Assembly (NCBI GenBank): GCA_000181795.3
Contig: CM012953.1
Coordinates: forward strand, 6,716,063 to 6,780,062
Direction: 5' to 3'
Source of the DNA: Trichinella spiralis
Lineage: Eukaryota > Nematoda > Enoplea > Trichinellida > Trichinellidae
Length of the DNA stretch: 64,000 nucleotides
Below are positions 1 to 12,708 of this stretch, piece after piece. The first letter of the stretch is position 1, and each line of letters starts with the position of its first letter. The translations under genes and the position numbers were made by a program. Below the pieces are notes generated by a model that ran no database searches, was not told where the DNA came from, and saw only the letters and a list, made by a program, of their open reading frames with translations.

Positions 1-3000
1 AGTACTTACTGAACGACATTTAATTACTTACTAAAATAATAGTAAAAATTCAAATACTTGTAATTAAGTGAACAGCTTTATATAGTAATTACACAATAAA
101 TTTGAGAAAAGGCAAAAAACAACAGAGATACAGATAATTTTATGAAATTACTTGGCTATTACATGACAGATAATAAACGCTAAGTTCATAGATTGTACAA
201 AGCAGAATACCTTTAAAAATTTATCTAGCATTGCCAATAGGCTTCAATTGTGCTGAAATTCTGATGAACAAAGCGTAAATTGTGTGATTCTTAATTTAAT
301 TTAGTGATGGAATCTAATGCAAATTACTATTTTTACAAAAATGGCTTTATCAAAGTCACATTATTATTCATAATAGCATATAAACAGATACAAAAATTAT
401 GTTTTACTAAAGCAGTCACTAAATTAAGTATACTTAAAATATTTTTAAAGAAATCAATAACAATATTTTTTCTTCACAGAAATGCTGGCGTAAAAACTCG
501 AAATGTATATTTCACTTCATTTGTAATGTCTTGCTTTTTAATGACTGTAAATTGATCAGTAGCTGATTGGTCTGTTGACACAATAGCGCCATACAGTAGT
601 TACATACAAACAAAGCCAACAGGTCATGACCATCTTCTCTCTTACTTTAATTGGAAGCATATTTTTAATCTTTAAAAATATGTCCAACTGTTCTTGTTTT
701 TTTATGTTTTACATAAAATGTTCTATGCTCACCTAACATAAAAATTCACGTGCAGTTTTTACTCGAACGTCTTTCCGTCGACAGAGTGCAATAGACAGTT
801 AACTAATAAAATATTAATTACGTACAGTAATAATTCTGTCAGCATATTATGTAGAATATGTTAAAATTCATATAGATATAAATAAATAAGTAAAACATAT
901 ATCTAAAATATTTTTAGCTTTGGTTAGCTTACTAGATCTTAAGGAACATTAATAAATCGCCAGTAAATAGTTTATCTAAAAAGCCAAATAAAAAATTTCC
1001 TTTTTTTATGATTAACCTATAAAAGAAGCAAAGTAGCTACGTAAAATGTATTATACGTATGTATATAAACAGAGAGAGTTATATATACATTATTATGCAA
1101 TATTTAGAAAATCCACCAATCATGTAATTATCCTACTTGTCAAATATCAAATGACATTATAAAAAATTAAATTACAAATTAAAAGTTTTAAAGTAAAATA
1201 GAATTAAAAAATGAAACTTTTCTATCTGTGAGGAAATTACAAATGTTTATTTAAAAAATAAATAGACAAAGAAAGTCAATTATTTAATAATATACTGTGG
1301 GAAAACTTGAACAAGTCATATTAATGTGCAATTCAATAAGTACAAACTGCTTTGCTGAATTATTCATAAAATTTTCATTACATAAATCATAACTTGATGA
1401 ATAAGTTAACAAACCATTATATTAGCTGGTGAACATTTTCAATTAGGTCACAAGAGAGCTAGGACATTCGCCGGTATAAATAAGCGGGTTAACTTCTTTC
1501 ATTAAAAAAACAGCCACTGAAAAAGATAGATAATATTATCAGAAAAGGTGAATTCATTTTTTAGAAATATTTAGAGTGAATACAAAGCGAGACGTTTTTT
1601 GTTTACTTAAAATGTGCATAAAAGCTGACAGAGTATCTTATGCGACGATTAAAATGTTTGATTTAGAAAAATTAAACTCACATTACATTAAACATCACAA
1701 ATAAACTCCCGATTTCTAAGAAAATGAATGTTTATTTTTATTTTTATGATTCACTTCAATTTAATATTTTATTTTTTTAAATATATTTTATCTAAAATAT
1801 CATATTGCATGTACATATGGTAACATTATACCTGATTATTTCATTGCTTACTGCCTGTACAGAACAGATGATCAGATTCTTAATTAAACAAAAAATTATT
1901 GTAAAATTTATATTAATTCAGTTTTTAAAACGGATCATTAATTAATATTTATGTATTTTTAACAGACCCCAAATTAAATCGCTTAGTTAATAAATATGAA
2001 ACAAAAATGATTTATGTTATATATCAAAATAACTTTTAGTAATTATTCAGAAATAAATACCCTGCATCTAATTATCAAAGCCTACGCATATTACTGCTCT
2101 AATATTTAACCACTGCTTCAAAAGATAATTAAAATACGTAATTTGCTCATTACCACCGATTATTTTTTTAATTTATGCAAGAAAATAATAAAATTTTAAG
2201 CCTTCATGAAATAATATGTAAAAATAGTATAAAAACATGTCCATTAAAATTAAATCCATTTATATTTTAGAAAAATGGCGCTTCATTGAAATAAAACAAA
2301 AATTTGGAACAACAGCTTTAGCAGATTTACAGATTTAAAAATGAAATAAGTAAATTAATATTAAAAATAAGAATTTAAAATTCTATGAATATTATAAAAA
2401 CAACGCATACGAAATACATTTTCCTACTGTAATATCATAAACTTTCAAGCTAGGCTACCGTAAACTAAAGTTTACATTGGGCCTACTGTAGTATGTGTGT
2501 GCGTGCAATTGACGTACGTTTCAAAGATCGATTTGGTATTCGATCGATATAAAAGTCCTTTCCAACGAATCGTGTTATACGGTGAGCTTTCAGTACTATA
2601 AAATTCTGCTGACACGGCCACAGTGGTTGGCCCATTGCTGCTCTGGTTGATCACGTTTTCACCAGGAGGAGCTGTATTTTACAGTCGGCTGACTTTTGAG
2701 CTCACTAAAAAAGTAAATAATTTACGAGTTATTTGACGTATATATCACTTATCTGTGCAATGAACACGCTTTTTTGCTTAGGATGTGCAATTCTTTGATT
2801 AGTGTACCATACTGTATTATGTATGAATGCATGCTCATTTGACACTTACTGCATCAGCGAATGCATGCACTCTTTATTTTCATTACTGGCTTGCGTTGTT
2901 CACCTTTGTATTTTTATCGCGCATAAATTTTATTGTTTTTTCATAACTGTAAGATTTTGTTTTCTGTAAAATTTTAACACTGTAAAAAATTGCAATGCTT

Positions 3001-3134
3001 TGATCGTTAATGCTAACATAGCAGTTTGATTGTATTGTTACTTAGCATTGCTTTATTCCAAGTTCAGCAGGTCAGTTTTTTTTGACAGTACAAACATACA
3101 GTAAGGCTGCATACGACAGTTGTTTAGGTTGGTA
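1..3134. other. AT-rich stretch without a convincing gene
   Basis: No exon chain with recognisable protein similarity was found on either strand. Open frames here are short, AT-rich and without splice context. The one patch that stands out is 2440-2700, which is richer in GC. On the minus strand it holds a possible internal exon (2671 down to 2518), listed among the findings. A 16-bp perfect inverted repeat (gtaaactaaagtttac) lies near 2460. The last few hundred bases must include the 5' leader and promoter of the plus-strand gene that starts at 3135. Confidence 0.5.
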
Positions 3135-6100
3135 ATGGAACAAAATAATTTCAATGCTGAGGATGCTTCGCAGAAAGAAAATCCGTCGAAAGAGACAGCA
3201 CAGTTGGTTAATTTGAACAGTGCAATAGATAATGCGTAACCATATTTTTAATATTACAATTTTCATAGTAGCTTTATTAATCGATTTATTAATAAAAAAA
3301 TTAAAAACCATTTAGGAATCCATCGGATACTAATAAGGATAATTGCATCGTCTCCTCAGTTATGAACAGTAAAGGAGAAGCTTTGATCTCAGAAAAATCT
3401 GACGAACCGGTTTTCAATAGTGCAAATGTTGCTGATGATGCTACATTGTCACTGGAAATCAGATCACTAACAACGATTCATTCATGTAAAACGGTGGAAA
3501 AAACAATAAACGAAATTTCGAGTGAGAAGGCACTGCCCGGGAGCTTAAAGCCAACTGCCGTGAGAAATTTACATATTCGAAGACGATCTTTGGATGAATT
3601 TTTCACGACTACCCAGCTCCGGCAATTCGAAACAATGATGGGTAGCCGAGAGGAGCCGGCTATGAGATTGTCGAAAGCTTTGGAATATAACAACAACGAT
3701 GGAAAACAGGTGATGAATAACAGTTTGAGAAAATCCCCTTCGTTGAGTGAGAAAGCACAGAATTGTCCGACACTTGTGGCAAGTTTGAATGCATCAAGTC
3801 CAACAACAGTGTGGAAATTGAACAATGTACCATCGTCGGTCAAGAGAAGAAAATTGCAAATTCCGGGAAACAAGCTGGTGGTGCCGGTTGTAAGCCAGGC
3901 GCAAAGTACAAGCAAAAGAACATTATCAGAATCGCCTCCATCAAAGGGGATTGTTATCAACAGCTCTAATTTTAACTTCATTCACCCAAAGATAACGCAA
4001 GGTCCAATATTCCCTCAAAATATTCCAACGGTAAGTGACATTTTTATCTTCCTAAGCTGACTTTAAATTGTTTAAAATGTTCAGCGGTTTTCTTTTTGTT
4101 CCTGGTTTTGCTTTTGTAATCTTTTCACAGATTTGTATAATTTAAGTTTTACTTACAAAGAATAGATATATGTATGCTCAATGGGAAGTTTTAATTTTAT
4201 GATAAGCATATGTGTTAAAGAAAAAAATCTTCGCCAGTGGAATTTTTAATATTTGAAAGTAAAGCATAGGTTGACATTATCACAGCTTTTGTTTAATGGA
4301 TAATATATAGTTAATGAGAAGTAAAATAAAAGTATTCAGAAATTAAAAATATTACCATTGATAAAATCTCGCTTTTTTCTGTGATTTTGTTGTATGATGT
4401 AGTCGCTTACTATAAGTACAATATTCTGCAATCAAGATTTACGCTGTAATGTTCCAGTAATGTCAAACTTTTTTCAGAAGTAATAATAATATTATTTATA
4501 TATTACTTTTTATAATTTAAGCTACTAATGTTCTGTAAATTAAATTATTTTTTAATTGTAAGATTTAAAAATATGAATTATTTATTATATTTAGTATTAT
4601 TAAAGCATGCAGAATACTATATAAAGTGCAGAATTTGTGATTTTGAAAAGTATTATTGTTGCATCGGTTCACATTCTAGTCGAAACACTTTTATTTCTGT
4701 TTTTTTGTGTTGTATTCATTTGAAAAAATACATTTGTATTTTATGTGTTTTTTGCGTTATGTTTTACATTTAAAATTAAAACTAAGTTGAATATTTTTGA
4801 TAAAATATTTGTTTCTTTTAATGGTAATGGAGTCAGCATACTATAACAGTAAGAAATCAAGTATGAACTACAGTATTAAGAGCAGATAACTTTAGTTAAA
4901 TGTTGGTAGTTTAGGGAACTTTATAAAAAGTAATGAATTAAAACACATTAAATTAAAAGTTAATAATAATAAATTGTTTCTTTAGGAGATGGGAGAATTT
5001 ATTAAAATGCATTTTACTCATTTAAACATTTTCTTTGACGTGTTGCTGATGTCTGTTATATCAGTTTTTAGTTGTTTTTTGTTTCAGTTTTCAAAAGAAC
5101 AATAAATTTTAAAAATTAATTTTAATTAGTATTGCAAATATGTTGGTTGGTTTAAAGTACGAATTTATCTTATGATACATCGAATTACAAAATATTATAG
5201 ACACAATTTAAAATATTGTATTTATGTATATATATACAATTTATTAATTTGGTTTTTTAATCATTTAAGTTGGTTTATATGGTTATGAAAATTATACAAG
5301 TTTTATTAAGATTGTACTTAGTTTTCATAAGTGCGTAAGTAGATGAATTTATTCAAGAACAATGAATTCATAGCATTTTGAAGTCATTTATTACTCATTA
5401 AAGATTCAGAGTTGTAGTATTTTATATTAAATCTGCTGTTTTCATGTATGTTTTTTGTGTTAATATTTATATGTATATGTATAAATTTCATTCCATTAGT
5501 GGCAATCACCTTGTTCAATATTTAGAATAGAGCACATTCTACAGTATTTGTGAATCAATGTGGTACTTATTCGATAGTTGGCCTTGTACCATCGACAAGT
5601 TCTTCAAATGGAAACCAAAAGACATCAGATAATCAAGTTGCATTGTTATCACCGCGCAAAAGTTTTCGCGTGTCTGATTTATCTTCTAAATTGCCTATTG
5701 CACCACGTCCAGCTCAGTTCATATCTCCTGCTAACAACAGCAGTGGTTTTGGTTTACCTGGTGCCGTCAGAGCAACTTCGCATGTTACTCATCCTGTTTT
5801 CTCTTCGCTTTGTCGAAGTCCGATTCCTGGATCCAATTCTTCGGTTTTTTATCCAGCCAATTTAGTCTTACGCTCTGGGCAGGTAATTAGTTTTAAGGTA
5901 GGTTTATGTTATTTATTTACTTCATAAGGTTATATTTGTTTTTTACCAATAATTTGTGTGCAGACATTTACATGTGCATATAGTTTTTAGTTATTGAATG
6001 TGGTTAAGTATATTTTTGTTGTTTTCGTAATATTTATTTGTGTTATGGATTATTGTAATACGATAAAGAAAGCTTTTTTACATTTAGCAACCTCTGAGAG

Positions 6101-7534
6101 CAGCCCATCCAAATTTGCATCCTGTAAATCGACGATTACCTTTTAATAGACCGGTAGTTAATCGTGTAAACTCTGAATCGGGCTATGTGACGTCTAGTAT
6201 TGTATTGGCATCAGTGTCATCAAATACCCACGAAAATCAGTCAAGCATTGCCAAAGCGGTGACAGAAAGTGAAAGTTTAAAGAAAAATGAATCATCACCA
6301 ACTACTTCAGGAAACAGCCATGATCTTCTTATTAAGAATTATGTTCCACTGAAGCCTAAAGAAGCATTGCGACCGTTTTCTGATGCTCAGCAGAACGATT
6401 CCAATAGGGCTGCATCATTTTTGACTTCTCGAGATGATAGATTATGGCAAATAATCGACTCCGTTATTAAAAAAAACCTTGCAATTTCTCAACTTAATGC
6501 TGTAGGCGGTAAAAATATTTTACGCAATGGCTCTGGAGATAAATTTTCATATCATGAATTCCTTTCTAATCCTCAAATGGTGGCAGATCAGTTTTTTCAC
6601 AGCAAAGGGCATGATGCTGAAGTTGTTGAAGAAGAAACTTCACTATCGGTGAGAAGTTTTGTATTAAAAATGGAATCAGTTAGAAAGTAAATTTAATGTA
6701 AAAAATCAGGAAAAATTGAATTTTGAATTTTTTAGGAAATAAAGCATGTAGTCTACGGTTATGACATATTGGAATTGTACCAGTATCCTAAGGGGTATCC
6801 TGAAGTAAGCCCATATCCACAGTTTTTGCTAGATGAAGTTGCCAAATGGCGAACAATAGCTAAATTTCGTAACCATGTGATGCCTGTTTTGTCGTTGAAT
6901 GATGAAAGTGTAAAGGTGGAAGTTGAAAATGCGGAAATGGTGAAAAATGAAAATGTGGGAAAAGATCTACAAAATAGACAGCAAATAAAGGGGAAAAAAC
7001 GAAAGGAAGAAGTTGATATTAAAGAGAAAGTTGAAAATGTTAAGAAGAAGAAGCTAGTCGAGTCAGAAGAAGCAGATAATATCAACATTATGAAGCATTT
7101 GGCTGTGAAAACATCTACGTCTGCAGTTTGTGATGTTAAACCAAATTCACAGTCACCTAGAGTTGTATGTAAAACGGAAACGCAGGTGCAGTCGCCTAGT
7201 TCGAGTACAAATAGTGAACAGTTTATTGATAGTGATCCAAGAAAGTGGACTGTAAGTATTTTTTTTATTATAAAATGGGTAATCAATGAATTAATAAGAT
7301 TGTGTCATGCTATTGCTGTTTCTTTTGTTGTAGTGTGAACAGGTGAAAGCATATGTACAGACTATTTTCAAAGAGGGTGAAATTGACACCTCAGTATTTG
7401 TAAATCAGGCAATTGATGGTATTGCTTTTTTGCTGTTGAACAAAGATCACCTCGGTGAGCTGCTTGCCCTTCGTCTGGGACCCACGGTGAAGCTATTAGC
7501 TGCAATAGATAAGCTGCGTCGTTTTCAGCATTGA
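3135..7534 (+). CDS. Polyhomeotic-like SAM-domain protein
   Basis: Six in-phase exons: 3135-3235, 3316-4030, 5526-5882, 6088-6648, 6736-7251 and 7334-7534, giving about 816 residues. Most of the protein is low-complexity and rich in Ser, Pro, Asn and Lys. The last ~70 residues form a SAM domain of the polyhomeotic/SFMBT/L3MBTL type, seen as KWTCEQVKAYVQ, then QAIDGIAFLLL, then LALRLGPTVKL. At the start of exon 5 (about residues 579-600) EIKHVVYGYDILELYQ resembles the short HD1 segment of polyhomeotic proteins (consensus like HVIEGFVIQE). A basic KGKKRKEE stretch at about 670 may be a nuclear signal. I see no FCS zinc finger between HD1 and SAM, which typical polyhomeotics have. Family members join Polycomb repressive complex 1 and polymerise through SAM; that role is inferred. 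The start is the first ATG in frame. Intron 3 of the gene region (4031-5525) is long and featureless. An alternative donor after 5897 would add five codons. Other SAM proteins remain possible. Confidence 0.72.
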
Positions 7535-7651
7535 TTTGATGCGTGTGATTATATTATTCACTTGTTTGAACTTAATTTAGTAGTGACGTTTTTTTCATTT
7601 GTAAACCGACGTATTGCAAGCAATTTCCGGTTCTATTGCATTTTTTTATAA

Positions 7652-7657
7652 AATAAA
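7652..7657 (+). promoter_or_regulatory. Candidate poly(A) signal of the SAM-domain gene
   Basis: An AATAAA hexamer lies 118 nt after the stop codon. A second AATAAA at 7741-7746 is an alternative. The choice cannot be made from sequence alone. Confidence 0.4.
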
Positions 7658-8566
7658 ATGCTGAAAATTTATTTCAGTAAGTACACAGTGAATGTTTGAA
7701 ATTGATTTTTTGTACTGTTCTTCACTGTCATATGGTGTCAAATAAATGTCAAATTTGTCAATGAATAAAATTGTTCATGGACATGCATTTGTACAGTATG
7801 CAATTTTAGTTACATTTTGGGGTGTGGCAAGCAAATTTGTGGATGATTATGTGATGAATTTTACAAATATTATATATGATAATTAGATGAAGTTAAGGCA
7901 TTTTAAAGCAATGAAGTTACAAGTGAATACAATACAAATAAATGATGAAGTTGTAATTGGTATGGACAACTTTTTATGGGAATATTTCAAAATTACGTGA
8001 CGTGACATTTTCTTTGTAATTCTAAGAATTTGTAGAAATTGAAAAGTTTTGGGAAATTTGTACAGACAGAACTGTTTACGAAGATTTGGATGTTTGTCAT
8101 TTTAAATTATTTATAAAATCAAAAGCAAATGTTATCTCAATTTTAGAACGTTCCGTATTTGTCATGTTTAATTGAGTCTTGTTTTGGACCAGAAATGCAA
8201 AATATTGAGCATCACACACAAAGCTTGTATCATAAAGATGATGTAAATATGAATTTACATAAATATGCAAATTGTTATAAATGGGAGAAAAATAATAGAA
8301 ACGAAAGATTCTTACGTTTACTGTAGTGATTTGATAATACTTGGAAAAGATCAATAATGGAGTAGACTCTTATATAACTATTGTACAATTAAGCATCTGC
8401 CAAAAATTAAATATTGGTGCATTTATGTATGCATGTGTCATAATTATAAACATAAATGTTCATGAAGGGAAACGAGCCTTCGTATTACTACATAAAATTG
8501 AGAAATAGGAAAAAATAGTTTTATTTTTTGCTGTTGCTAACATGGAAATAAATTTAGTTAGAGTGC

Positions 8567-8595
8567 ATTTAATTTAATTTAATTTAATTTAATTT
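8567..8595. repeat. Pentanucleotide microsatellite (AATTT)n
   Basis: About six perfect tandem copies of the unit ATTTA/AATTT lie in intergenic DNA. It is a simple sequence repeat, probably polymorphic, with no evident function. Confidence 0.85.
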
Positions 8596-11399
8596 GGCTA
8601 GTGACATTTTTCTTTAGCAATCTTTTGAAGTTAATTGGATACTAATTAATAAAAGAAATAAATGACAAGTAAGAAGAATGGAGTTCTATGACTAAATATA
8701 GCCCTGTATATAAGCTGTTTGCTTATTTTCAAAGTAAAGAAAAACAGCTCATATAAAGAAAACACTGATTTCCATTTTAAACGTTATTTTTGCTTACATG
8801 GCAAAGTTCAATTACGCGTTTATCGGTAACCAGCTTATTTTCTGTTAAATTTCTTTTTTAATTATTTATTTTATTTGAGAGGAGAGAATTTATTAAAAAT
8901 TAAAATACGCTTGTGCTTTTCATTTATTATGTGATAAATATTGAAAACAATTTAAAAATTTCTTTGAAACTTAAGTATAAGCATTTAATGTAATAGTAAT
9001 GCCTTGATATGTTAAAGAATCACAGTAAGCAGAAATTGCATAAAATTTTGAACTCATTAAATTTTAGAATTTTTTGGAATAATTTCTGGATGCTGCAGTT
9101 TTATAAAATGTACAGTAATTTTGCAATAAAAAGTGTTGTCATCTATAAATGCAAATGGTGGAATTTAAGGAAATTGGCAGACAAAGGTAGAAGTTAACAT
9201 GTTTTCATAAAAATGATGGCCATTATGAACGCAGTTTGATTGGATAACAAAATGATAACTTATTTACAAAATATCTGGACATATCGACTATCAAAAACAT
9301 TTTAACAAAGTAATATACTATTCATTGAAATAATAAAGAACTAATGTATGCACATTTTCCATTATTAGTGGTAAATTTTATTCAAAAATTGCAAATTGAA
9401 GATTTACTGTAAAATATTTTTCACAATAATCGATTTATTCTCAGCATGTAGTAGTTATAACAGTATGCTGATATGCAATGGCTAAAACAGATGGTCAAAC
9501 TTGTAATTCGTTTTATTAATTCGTTAATTATGTTAATTCGTTTTTAGTGGGAAGCCTTTCTTATCAGCAGTACTTTAAGTACTGATATTTTGGCTTTATC
9601 TTGACATGCATTTATTATTGCGGATTTGTTGCAAGCAAAATATTAGTCCGATAATTTATTATTGGCTTTTCTATTATTAAACTAATTTTCTTCATTAACA
9701 TGCACCACGCATCACAGTTTCTGTAAACAAATGGAAATAATCTTATCACAAAATATCCCTTTTCATAATTTTAACATAGATCTTTCAATTTAACTATATT
9801 TTATTTTTTAAAGAGAATTACAGTGAATAATCGGTGTTTGAAAATCCTCATACAAGAACCTCATCATTTATTTCTCAAAACTGCTGAAGCACATGCTGTT
9901 ATGGCTGTTGATTTGAATGATAATGCATTCATTTCACAGACTGAATGGAATGCTCTTATGTAAAGGCTTTATAACATTTTCATTTATATTTGGTTGTATG
10001 TATGATTCTATATTTATCTTCATAAATTGAGAATGATTCATGTAAATCATTTTTATGTTAAGAAAATGAATTGTTTGGTTATTAACTTTAGCACGATACA
10101 TATGTGCAGAAGTCTTACATAACCAAGAAGGAGAAATTATGTTCACCTCTTAATCATTTTTCAAAAATTTGTCTAAAAGATGATTATTTATATCCTCATA
10201 ATGCATGATTATTGTATTAAGTTTACTAAGTTGATTAGTTTTCAGAACATTTATTATACTTCATTTCATATTTAATACAGTATTTTTCTAATACTGTGCA
10301 CATTTAAACTACAGCTATTTGCACTGGAAGGTTTATTTTCAAATTTAATAATTTAAGTAAAGCATGAAATAAAATTTATGCATTATCTTTTCTACAAATG
10401 TTTTTGTGCTTTTTATGCTATATTGTTTGCAAATGTATTGTGTATCAAAAATTGATAATAGTAATGCGTTTTTACCTTTTGTTTAAATTAAACATACGAC
10501 GGAAAAACACATTGTTCTCGTAATTTTCTTGGAAGAACTGTTTGCGACTCACTGTTCAACCCTCTGAATTTAGCATGCAAATTGCTTATGCTATCATTTG
10601 TTCTGTGTTTGATACTTTCGCTGTTGGATATTAAGTTTAAATTTTTAGCCGTTTTTAAATGCTGTTTTTGATGATGAAGCAAAAGAGTAATTTTGGTATG
10701 ATTTGGTTTTGACTATTTTCACTCATCTCTTTCAAGATGGTTATACTACCAACTGAAAGCCAATATAAGCTACATGCTTATTGCATAAAGCACAGTATAT
10801 GATCAGACAACTACTCAACACACGTAGTTTTATAGAAACACAGAATTTGAAGAAATAGACTAAGCAGAAGAATAAACGTGAAGCTGTTTGGTTTTCAATG
10901 AATTTTTTGACCTAGATTTACCTGTCACTTGTTGCGATTATTGGTCATTGGTGATGCCGCCATGATTGATCTGCTACTTTTTGTGACACAGAAAAGATAT
11001 TCATTATTTTTATCAATAGATCTTTTATTTAGCATATTACTAATGGTTAATGGATAATGTAGGTAATGCTAAATGTCAAATGAACTGCTAAAATAATATA
11101 AATCAGTTATATTTTATTAGTATTTCTGAAATGAAGTACAAACGGATATGATTCATTAATTTTATGATTTTCAAAAAATTTGATGCATCTATTTATGTAC
11201 GCTAAAAAGTATCAAGTGGTAATTTTGCTTTTTCTTATTACCTATTACTTATTATTAGTAACCAAGTTAGTATAACTGGTAATAAAATCAGGTATTTATG
11301 TGATGAAATTGTCAGTGAAAAAATATGCATGTAAAAAAGTGTTACAAAATGATGTGAAGAAGTGAATTATAATGAATACTTGAGCTGAAATGGTAAAAG

Positions 11400-12708
11400 C
11401 TATGGGTCTTGAGGTTTAGGCACCACGTCATCAGGCTTCTGCTCTTTATCCTTCTTTTGTTCTTGATCTGTAGGTGTTTGTTCTTGCTGTTTGTGTTCTT
11501 GCTGTTTTTCCTCTTGCTGTTTTTGCTGAGGTTCCCAGTCCAGCGGAACGTCTTCTAAGCCCATTCTTTTATTTATGGCGTTCAAATTTTCGTAGCATAG
11601 CTCATAATTTGGTTTATCAGTATAGCCAAGCGTTTTCAAATGTTCTCCAATATTGCAAAATTCTTCAGGACAATTCTTGCAAAATTCTTTTATGTCGTTT
11701 AGCGCTATTTCCTTAACATTACTGTACTCTTCCAGTTGTTTAGGAAGAGGAACATGCTGGAATAATTTTTCTTCAATGTACGTTCAGCATGTAGAAGTTA
11801 TTAAATTGCTTACTTTTGGTGGAACGTAGCCTTTCCAAGCTATGGTACCTGTACTGAGGCGGATCATCATAAAGAACCATGACCAGACGTCATCTTTACG
11901 ACATTGTTCTTCCCCTCTAAGGGCATCCACGGAAGCGAAATAAAGGGTTCCTCGAAAGGCGCATCTTTCACGTGGGCGCCGCAGGGTTCCGTCATCTTTT
12001 ACATATTTTCTGCACATGCCGAAATCAAGTAAATAAACTTTCCTGTAATCTGGCGCACGACCAATTGCAAAATTTTGCGGTTTCACGTCTCTGTGCAAAT
12101 ATCTACAAAGGATAAAATTAAAAAGTGAAAGACAGACACTATGATACTTTTTGCAAAATATTCACCCGCATTCGTGCAAATCTTGCAACGCTTCCAAGCT
12201 GTTCAGCGCTAAGAAAACGCTGCTTCTGACGCTAAATTTTGGTCTCTCTTTACCAGCGGATTTACGTCGCAAAGAATTGAGGACGGTGAAAAAATTTTCC
12301 CCAACCAACGTCATAACAATGTAGCAAAATGTTGCATTTTTGCCTGCGCCGACAACTTTGCATACATGCCGATCATTTAGTTTATTCAGCTCCATCATGA
12401 CTGTCATTTCAAATTTCAAAATTTGCATTTGCTGAGCAGCCATCTCAACCTTAATTGTAGAAATGAAATAATCAATGAACATTGAAAATGATAAAACGAA
12501 ATAAAATTTTGCTCTTTAAACATACTTTCATCGCATTGATGCTGTTCGTTATGGCGTCTTTGACTTGGTAAACTGATGCGCAGCCTCCCATTCCGAGCAG
12601 TTTTTCCACAATCCAACGCTCATCGATACAGTCGCCAGGTTTGAAATTTTCCACTTTGCTTTCTTGATCACTACTACCCATTAAATCTTTGTTTCGAACA
12701 AGTTGCAT
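11400..12708 (-). CDS. TTBK/CK1-family protein kinase
   Basis: Four exons in phase, transcribed leftwards: 12708-12526, 12449-12166, 12102-11814 and 11756-11400, about 370 residues. Kinase hallmarks are all present: glycine loop LLGMGGCASVY, ATP lysine in NAMKV, catalytic loop YLHRDVKPQNF, DFG in YLLDFGMC, and the CK1/TTBK-style activation segment GTLYFASVDAL in place of APE, followed by KDDVWSWFFMMI. This pattern is typical of tau-tubulin-kinase-like enzymes, a Ser/Thr kinase group greatly expanded in nematodes. The lobe ends near residue 300 with TLGYTDKPNYELCYENL. The tail is a charged Gln/Glu/Lys tract with repeated KQQE units (about residues 327-370). The start chosen is an in-frame ATG at 12708; the frame stays open further upstream to an ag at 12730, so an earlier exon is possible. 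The last acceptor was set before CATGTTCC because the nearer ag would shift the frame. The substrate is unknown. Confidence 0.85.

Larger units (their letters stand above)
7535..11399. other. Intergenic stretch
   Basis: It holds the 3' UTR of the SAM-domain gene and then about 3.7 kb of AT-rich sequence. Open frames in it are short and without family signatures. The only one with splice-like edges is a minus-strand frame 10712-10488 (74 residues, preceded by an ag acceptor), reported as a finding. A pentanucleotide repeat lies at 8567-8595. Confidence 0.5.

Noticed and set aside
304-555. Plus-strand open frame of 83 residues near the window start
   Set aside because: Composition is Phe/Ile/Lys-rich as expected from AT-rich noncoding DNA; no motif or splice support.
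3478-3981. Minus-strand open frame of 167 residues
   Set aside because: Lies opposite exon 2 of the SAM-domain gene, which has matching phases on both sides.
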